A stretch of 64,000 bases of DNA from UBA4744 sp963707435 (GTDB taxonomy: Bacteria; Actinomycetota; Acidimicrobiia; Spongiisociales; UBA4744): contig CAVPPF010000004.1 in the NCBI GenBank assembly GCA_963707435.1, positions 62,001-126,000 of the forward strand, given 5' to 3'. Made by a program: the position numbers and the translations under genes. Positions 59,925 to 64,000 of the stretch are shown piece by piece. The notes under the pieces were generated by a model. The model saw only the letters and a list, made by a program, of their open reading frames with translations. It was not told the origin of the DNA and did not search any database. Within the stretch, counting starts at the first letter, position 1, and each line of letters begins with the position of its first letter.

Positions 59925-60947
59925 TCAGATCTGAATGTTGAGAGCAGCGGCGAGCCGTCTGATGTCTTCCATCAGTGCGGAGAACTCGGAGGGGAGAATG
60001 GCCTGGGGTCCGTCGACCAGCGCCGTATCGGGTGCGTGATGGACATCGACCATGAACCCGTCGGCACCCACGGCGATCGCAGCCCGGGCGAGGGGAGCTA
60101 CCAGATAGCGATGCCCGCCGGAGTGAGAAGGATCGACCATCACCGGGAGGTGGGATAGTGCCTTCAAAACCGGCACCGCACTGATATCGAGGGTGTTGCG
60201 AGTAGATGTCTCGAAGGTCCTGATCCCTCGCTCGATCATGATGATCTGGTGGTTGCCCTCTTTGTAGATGTACTCGGCGGCATTGAGCCACTCTTCCACC
60301 GTCGCGGTGAAGCCCCGCTTGAGCTGCACGGGCCGCGCCTGTCTCCCCACCTCGGTGAGCAGCGTGAAGTTGGCCATGTTGCGAGTCCCGACCCGGAGAA
60401 TGTCCGCATACGAGGCCACCAGCTCAACATCGCGGGGATCGAGCACCTCAGCAACAAACGGCATGTCGAACTTGTCCCGCGCCTCGGCGAGAAGCTCGAG
60501 ACCCTTTTCTCCCAGGCCCTGGAAGGCATACGGTGAGGTTCGCGGCTTGAAGGCGTCGCCCCGCAGAATGTGGGCTCCCGCCCGTTGAACAGCCTCGGCA
60601 GCCCGGAACAGCTGGTCACGGCTCTCGACCGCGGACGGCCCGGCCACCACCGCAAACGAACCACCGCCGATGCGCGCACCCCGTACCTCGATGACCGTGT
60701 CGGCGTCCTGGAAATCCCGACTGACGAACTTGAACGGCTTCAGCACGGGTACCGCCCGCTCGACGCCGGACATCGCCTCCCACGGCAACTGCTGAATGCG
60801 ATCCCGGTCGCCGATCACACCAATGACGGTGTGCTTCTGGCCGACCGACACGTGAGCCTCCGAGTCGATCGACGCCAGGCGCGCGAGGACCTGGTCAATG
60901 TCCTCTTGGAGAGCATCGGGTTTCATCACAATGATCATCGAACTCAT
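59925..60947 (-). CDS. aroF: 3-deoxy-7-phosphoheptulonate synthase (DAHP synthase, type I beta)
   Basis: The 340-residue enzyme starts the shikimate pathway from PEP and erythrose 4-phosphate. An N-terminal FL-like regulatory domain (MIIVMKPDALQEDIDQVLARLA) precedes the barrel, which has VVAGPSAVESRDQLFRAAEAVQRAGAHILRGDAFKPRTSPYAFQGLGEKGLELL, LLTEVGRQARPVQLKRGF, and PVMVDPSHSGGHRYLVAPLARAAIAVGADGFMVDVH. It is coupled to tyrA. The N-terminal ATG may be the second Met (60938). Confidence 0.94.
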   Translation of the reverse strand: MSSMIIVMKPDALQEDIDQVLARLASIDSEAHVSVGQKHTVIGVIGDRDRIQQLPWEAMSGVERAVPVLKPFKFVSRDFQDADTVIEVRGARIGGGSFAVVAGPSAVESRDQLFRAAEAVQRAGAHILRGDAFKPRTSPYAFQGLGEKGLELLAEARDKFDMPFVAEVLDPRDVELVASYADILRVGTRNMANFTLLTEVGRQARPVQLKRGFTATVEEWLNAAEYIYKEGNHQIIMIERGIRTFETSTRNTLDISAVPVLKALSHLPVMVDPSHSGGHRYLVAPLARAAIAVGADGFMVDVHHAPDTALVDGPQAILPSEFSALMEDIRRLAAALNIQI

Positions 60948-60992
60948 CTCGCCGTCTCGCGCCAGACCATCCGTTCGTCGTCCTCCACAGGT

Positions 60993-61250
60993 TCAGGTGA
61001 GCCCCGCCGGATTGCCCGGGTCAACCAGGGAGAGCCTCCGAATCCGCACCCCGTCATCGGCAAGGCCGGCCAGTCCGGCCTCAACCTCGCCGATCATCTC
61101 TGCGTCCCAGATAGTAACCAGGACGACACCCCTCTGATCCGAGCCCAGCAGAACCAACCGGCATCTGGGATCCTCCACAAGCTCATCGGCCAGCTCGACC
61201 ATCCACTGGGGAGCGGTGTCTCCGCCAAACTCGAGTAAGAGCGCTTCCAT
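60993..61250 (-). CDS. Small hypothetical protein (85 aa)
   Basis: A small soluble acidic protein with alternating strand/helix pattern (EALLLEFGGDTAPQWMVELADELVED, CRLVLLGSDQRGVVLVTIWDAEMIGEVEAGLAGLAD). It lies 45 nt upstream of aroF on the same strand and may be part of that operon. I do not recognise the family. Confidence 0.5.
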   Translation of the reverse strand: MEALLLEFGGDTAPQWMVELADELVEDPRCRLVLLGSDQRGVVLVTIWDAEMIGEVEAGLAGLADDGVRIRRLSLVDPGNPAGLT

Positions 61251-61389
61251 GCAGCAGATGGTACCCCCCCTCCGGCTACCGGGCGGATGAACCGGGCGGG
61301 CCGCGCTCGCACGGGAGCCGCACCTCCCGGGGCGGCTCCGTACCCCGGCCGCCGGAAGACGCTTGCCCCGCCCGGCCTACACTTCGTCC

Positions 61390-62334
61390 ATGCACAGGAT
61401 CCTGGTCACGGGAGCATCGTCGTGGGTCGGTGGGCGATTGATCCGGAGCCTCGAGTCCCGGGCCGAAACCGAAGTGTTCGCAGTCGATGAAGTTGAACCC
61501 GCCGATGAGTTCTCGTCGGACTTTCACCTATCGAGCCTCGATGTTCTCGAGTTGGCCGAATACGTGCTCGCGGTCAGGCCGACCACCGTCGTGCACCTAC
61601 AGACCCTGGACCGGTCGGCGCTCCTGGGCCCGGAGCACTCCCGATCGAGTGTTGTCCTCGGCGCCCAGGCCCTGTTCGGAGCGATAGGACGGCTGCCGGA
61701 CGTCGAGAATGTGATCGTCAAGTCCGACGCGGCCGTGTACGGATCGGGACCACGCAATCCGTCGGTGGTCCGTGAATCCACGATGACGCCCGCCCGTCCC
61801 ACCAGCTACGAGCGCAGCCTGCGGGACGTCGAGTCGGCCGTTTCCCAGCTGGCAGAAGAACTGCCGAAGATCACCTTCACGGTGCTGCGCTTCAATCCCA
61901 TTGTGGGGCCAACGATCGGGAACCGGCTCAGCCGCTACCTCCGGTTGCCGATCGTTCCGACGCTGCTGGGCAGCGATCCCCGCCTGCAGTTCGTGTACGA
62001 GGACGATGCCGTTCGGGCCCTGGAACACGCGATCGACCATCCGACGGCAGGCACCTTCAACATCAGCAGTGAGGGGCAGCTCTACCTCAGTCGCATCCTC
62101 AGGCTCGGAAACCGGATCAACCAGAGGCTCCCGGCGCGCCAGTTCAACACCGCCATGAAGGTGCTGCGGCCCTTCGGTGCCTCGCTCCCACGGCATCTGG
62201 AGAGCCTCATCAAATACGGGCGGGTGATCGACACCCACCTGATGGAGGAGACTCTGGGTTTCGCACCGAGCCTGAACTGCCGCCGCCTCGTTCTCGCCAC
62301 CTACGGCCGTCTTCCTGCCCGGCTGTCTGGATAG
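61390..62334 (+). CDS. NAD-dependent epimerase/SDR family protein
   Basis: The 314-residue extended short-chain dehydrogenase has an N-terminal ILVTGASSWVGGRLIRSLES NAD loop. AVRPTTVVHLQTLD, VIVKSDAAVYGSG and a YERSLRDVE segment replace the usual YxxxK, with the Lys changed to Ser. FNPIVGPTIGNRLSRYLRLPIVPTLLGSDPRLQFVYEDDAVRAL resembles nucleoside-sugar epimerases. With the altered catalytic Lys, its activity is uncertain. Confidence 0.7.
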   Translation: MHRILVTGASSWVGGRLIRSLESRAETEVFAVDEVEPADEFSSDFHLSSLDVLELAEYVLAVRPTTVVHLQTLDRSALLGPEHSRSSVVLGAQALFGAIGRLPDVENVIVKSDAAVYGSGPRNPSVVRESTMTPARPTSYERSLRDVESAVSQLAEELPKITFTVLRFNPIVGPTIGNRLSRYLRLPIVPTLLGSDPRLQFVYEDDAVRALEHAIDHPTAGTFNISSEGQLYLSRILRLGNRINQRLPARQFNTAMKVLRPFGASLPRHLESLIKYGRVIDTHLMEETLGFAPSLNCRRLVLATYGRLPARLSG

Positions 62335-62339
62335 AGCCG

Positions 62340-63524
62340 ATGGAAGAGATCCTCAACCGCCTCAGCGTGTCGGAACTCCGGGCCCTGGCCAGGGCTCTGG
62401 ACGTCGTCGGCAGATCCTCGATGAAAAAAGCAGAACTGGTGCAATCGGTGACCGCCGGCCTCAAAGCCAGCGATAGCCCTGCCGGCACATCGGCCCAGGC
62501 GAGCGTTTGGCGAGCCGGGATACGCGGCGAAGGACGCCGGCGCGAAACTCGCGATCGACTGGCATCGCTGGTCGATCGGGACCGGACCTGCGAGTTCGAA
62601 ACGGTCGAGGGGTTCGCCTGTGGTCTGCCCCCGATCGTCGGCAAGGACCGGTGCGCGCTACACGGCGGGACCAACTTCTCCGATCTGGCCATCCCGGCGG
62701 CCGGTGCCCTCGGATTCGACTCATGGCCGGCACTCGTGCGGCATCTGCAGATGGCCAGCTACGACATCGATGCGCTGGGGCTGGATCCTGTGGTGGCCGA
62801 GATGTTGTGGCACCTGGGCAACTATTTGTACTTCGACTACTTCCGGGTGGACACAACGGGACTCGAGCACGTGCCTATGGACGGAGCTGCCGTCCTCGCA
62901 GCAAACCACGGTGGAGCGGCAGTTCCGTACGACGCCATGATGCTGCAAATGGCGGTCACGAATGAGGCCCCGCTCCCACGGCGAGTGCGCGTCGTGGGGA
63001 CAGAGATCTTCAATATGATCCCCACCTACTCGCACCTCTATCGCAAATCGGGAGCGGCCTACGCCGCCAAAGAGGATGCGATGTGGGTGCTCGAGCACGG
63101 CCACCTGCTCGGCGTGTTCCCCGAAGGGGTGCAGGGTTTTCAGAAGTCTGGTTCAGACGCATACCGGCTGAAGCGATTCGGCCGCGGTGGCTTCGTGAAA
63201 CTGGCCATGCGAGCCGGGGCACCCATCGTCCCGGTTGCCATCATGGGCTCGGAGGATGTCCACCCCGCGCTCTTCACGTCCAAACGGCTGGCCCAGCTCG
63301 TGCGCATGGTATTTCCCCAGCAGCGTGTCGAGGAAATGGCCGTATGGCTCAACCCCATCCCCCTTCCGGTCCGGTGGCAGATACGTTTCCTCGAGCCCCT
63401 TGAGGTGGGTCCGGCCACCGATCGCCCGGACCGGCTCACGGTGCTGGAGATCTCCGAAGCGGTCCGCTCCCGGGTGCAGGCTGCCCTCGATGTCATGCTC
63501 AGCGAGCGGACGAGCATCTTCTAG
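62340..63524 (+). CDS. PlsC-like lipid acyltransferase with N-terminal SAP/Rho-N-like helix
   Basis: A 394-residue protein. The first 40 residues (ILNRLSVSELRALARALDVVGRSSMKKAELVQSV) look like a SAP or Rho-N-type helical motif, usually nucleic-acid binding. From about residue 175 an acyltransferase domain follows: VLAANHGGAAVPYDAMML (NHxxxxD-like, with Gly-rich changes), LLGVFPEGVQGFQKSGSDAYRLKRFGRGGFVKLAMRAGAPIVPVAIMG. It probably transfers an acyl chain to a glycerolipid or related acceptor. The domain combination is unusual, and the two parts may have separate roles. Confidence 0.75.
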   Translation: MEEILNRLSVSELRALARALDVVGRSSMKKAELVQSVTAGLKASDSPAGTSAQASVWRAGIRGEGRRRETRDRLASLVDRDRTCEFETVEGFACGLPPIVGKDRCALHGGTNFSDLAIPAAGALGFDSWPALVRHLQMASYDIDALGLDPVVAEMLWHLGNYLYFDYFRVDTTGLEHVPMDGAAVLAANHGGAAVPYDAMMLQMAVTNEAPLPRRVRVVGTEIFNMIPTYSHLYRKSGAAYAAKEDAMWVLEHGHLLGVFPEGVQGFQKSGSDAYRLKRFGRGGFVKLAMRAGAPIVPVAIMGSEDVHPALFTSKRLAQLVRMVFPQQRVEEMAVWLNPIPLPVRWQIRFLEPLEVGPATDRPDRLTVLEISEAVRSRVQAALDVMLSERTSIF

Positions 63525-63563
63525 TTCGCATTGAGCAGGTGCAATCGGGCAGAATCAAACGAC

Positions 63564-63749
63564 GTGCCCATTGCCAATGATTGCCCGCACTGCGCAGCCC
63601 GTGACACAGTGCGTCTCGAAAGCGGCGAGAACTTCTGCCCCTGGTGCCTGCACGCCTGGACCCTCTCCGGCGACCTCATCCTCGATCGGCAACCCGGCCG
63701 GGAGGAGGGATTCCTGGCCGACCTGGCCAGTGCCTTCGACCAGGACTGA
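63564..63749 (+). CDS. Small zinc-ribbon protein (61 aa)
   Basis: A short protein with two CxxC pairs (CPHC and CPWC), consistent with a zinc ribbon, followed by an acidic tail. The GTG at 63564 lies after a CAGAAT -10-like box and may be leaderless. Role unknown. Confidence 0.6.
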   Translation: MPIANDCPHCAARDTVRLESGENFCPWCLHAWTLSGDLILDRQPGREEGFLADLASAFDQD

Positions 63750-63756
63750 CTTCTGC

Positions 63757-63790
63757 TTGCAATAGTTAGCACTCCGCAATATACTGCTAA
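63757..63790 (+). promoter_or_regulatory. Promoter with inverted repeat upstream of XRE regulator
   Basis: TTGCAA (63757-63762), 17 nt and TATACT (63780-63785) form a promoter whose start site falls at or near the GTG at 63793. TTAGCA (63766-63771) and TGCTAA (63785-63790) form an inverted repeat overlapping the spacer and -10. The left arm extends to TTAGCACTC, the CIRCE half-site; the right arm does not. Confidence 0.6.
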
Positions 63791-63792
63791 TC

Positions 63793-64000
63793 GTGGCCAA
63801 AGACGAGAAGACGGTTGAGAAGAAAGGCGCCGACCTCGGTGCATTCATCAGGCAGCAACGGGAGCGGGCCAACATCTCGCTCAGGAAGCTGGCCGACAAG
63901 GCAGGGATCTCGAATCCCTACCTCAGCCAGATCGAGCGAGGGTTGCGCAAGCCTTCCGCCGAGATTCTCAAGTCGATCGCCCGGGGCCTATCCATCCAGG
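63793..64000 (+). CDS. XRE-family transcriptional regulator (partial at window end)
   Basis: The visible 69 residues contain a helix-turn-helix: LGAFIRQQRERANISLRKLADKAGISNPYLSQIERGLRKPSAEILKSIARGL. It reads off the window end. It starts at GTG 63793, 7 nt after the -10, so the message is probably leaderless. The inverted repeat over the promoter suggests autoregulation. Confidence 0.85.
   Translation, partial: MAKDEKTVEKKGADLGAFIRQQRERANISLRKLADKAGISNPYLSQIERGLRKPSAEILKSIARGLSIQ

Overview
The window looks like a high-GC actinobacterial chromosome segment, most likely from an Acidimicrobiia-type lineage. This is an inference from several traits: GC-rich codon use, secreted lipoproteins with Thr-rich linkers after the lipobox cysteine, many genes with no Shine-Dalgarno and a -10 box right before the start codon, a caa3-type oxidase with CtaG, and a GlnE adenylyltransferase. 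No rRNA or convincing tRNA gene is present. I see no phage, transposase or CRISPR array. Accessory content consists of several families of short GC-rich repeats and two genes with DUF559-type endonuclease domains, both bracketed by repeats.

Region 1-1.6 kb (minus strand) is a sulfur-assimilation operon: cysteine synthase, a TusA-like sulfurtransferase and a DsrE-like protein. Upstream lies a 23-residue cysteine-rich leader peptide followed by a terminator hairpin, the arrangement of a cysteine-responsive attenuator. Region 1.6-7.4 kb holds small membrane proteins, a DUF559 protein among tandem repeats, a glyoxalase-fold protein, a GNAT acetyltransferase, heme o synthase (ctaB) and a 206-bp tandem repeat array. 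From 7.4 to 12.5 kb come a cupredoxin lipoprotein (minus strand) and the terminal oxidase operon ctaC-ctaD-ctaE-subunit IV-ctaG. Region 12.8-25 kb is mixed: an acidic Ser-Asp repeat secreted protein, membrane proteins, an acetoacetate-decarboxylase-like protein, a cupredoxin-like lipoprotein operon, a PfkB kinase paired with a D-cysteine desulfhydrase-like enzyme, an Egghead-like glycosyltransferase and a penicillin acylase-family hydrolase.

Region 25-36 kb has GerW, TerC behind a predicted yybP-ykoY (Mn) riboswitch, a PLP decarboxylase, a MalY/PatB-type aminotransferase, a self-regulated HTH plus membrane protein pair with two matching operators, and an acyl-CoA dehydrogenase. Region 36-45.6 kb has hpt, a thioesterase, a selD-MFS-ferredoxin-hydrolase operon, arsR, greA, mgtE and an AbiEi/DUF559 gene bracketed by identical hairpins. 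selD carries an in-frame UGA at the catalytic position, so this organism very probably uses selenocysteine. Region 45.6-64 kb has a REC-GGDEF-HD protein, nadE, glnE, an amidohydrolase, a tandem rhodanese lipoprotein followed by a multiheme cytochrome, GtrA, tyrA, aroF, a lipid acyltransferase and an XRE regulator.

The strongest signals are: (a) the multiheme cytochrome at 56.7-58.1 kb, interrupted by one in-frame UGA followed by a SECIS-like hairpin, a candidate undescribed selenoprotein; (b) selD as a selenoprotein, which supports (a); (c) the poly-Cys leader and terminator; (d) a nearly identical 637-bp copy in both halves of glnE at homologous positions, suggesting intragenic gene conversion; (e) repeat-bracketed DUF559 genes. 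Three genes (tusA, the 37-kb hydrolase, the GGDEF-HD protein) show single-base frame breaks, and ctaC lacks a normal start codon. These could be assembly errors and should be checked against reads before biological interpretation.
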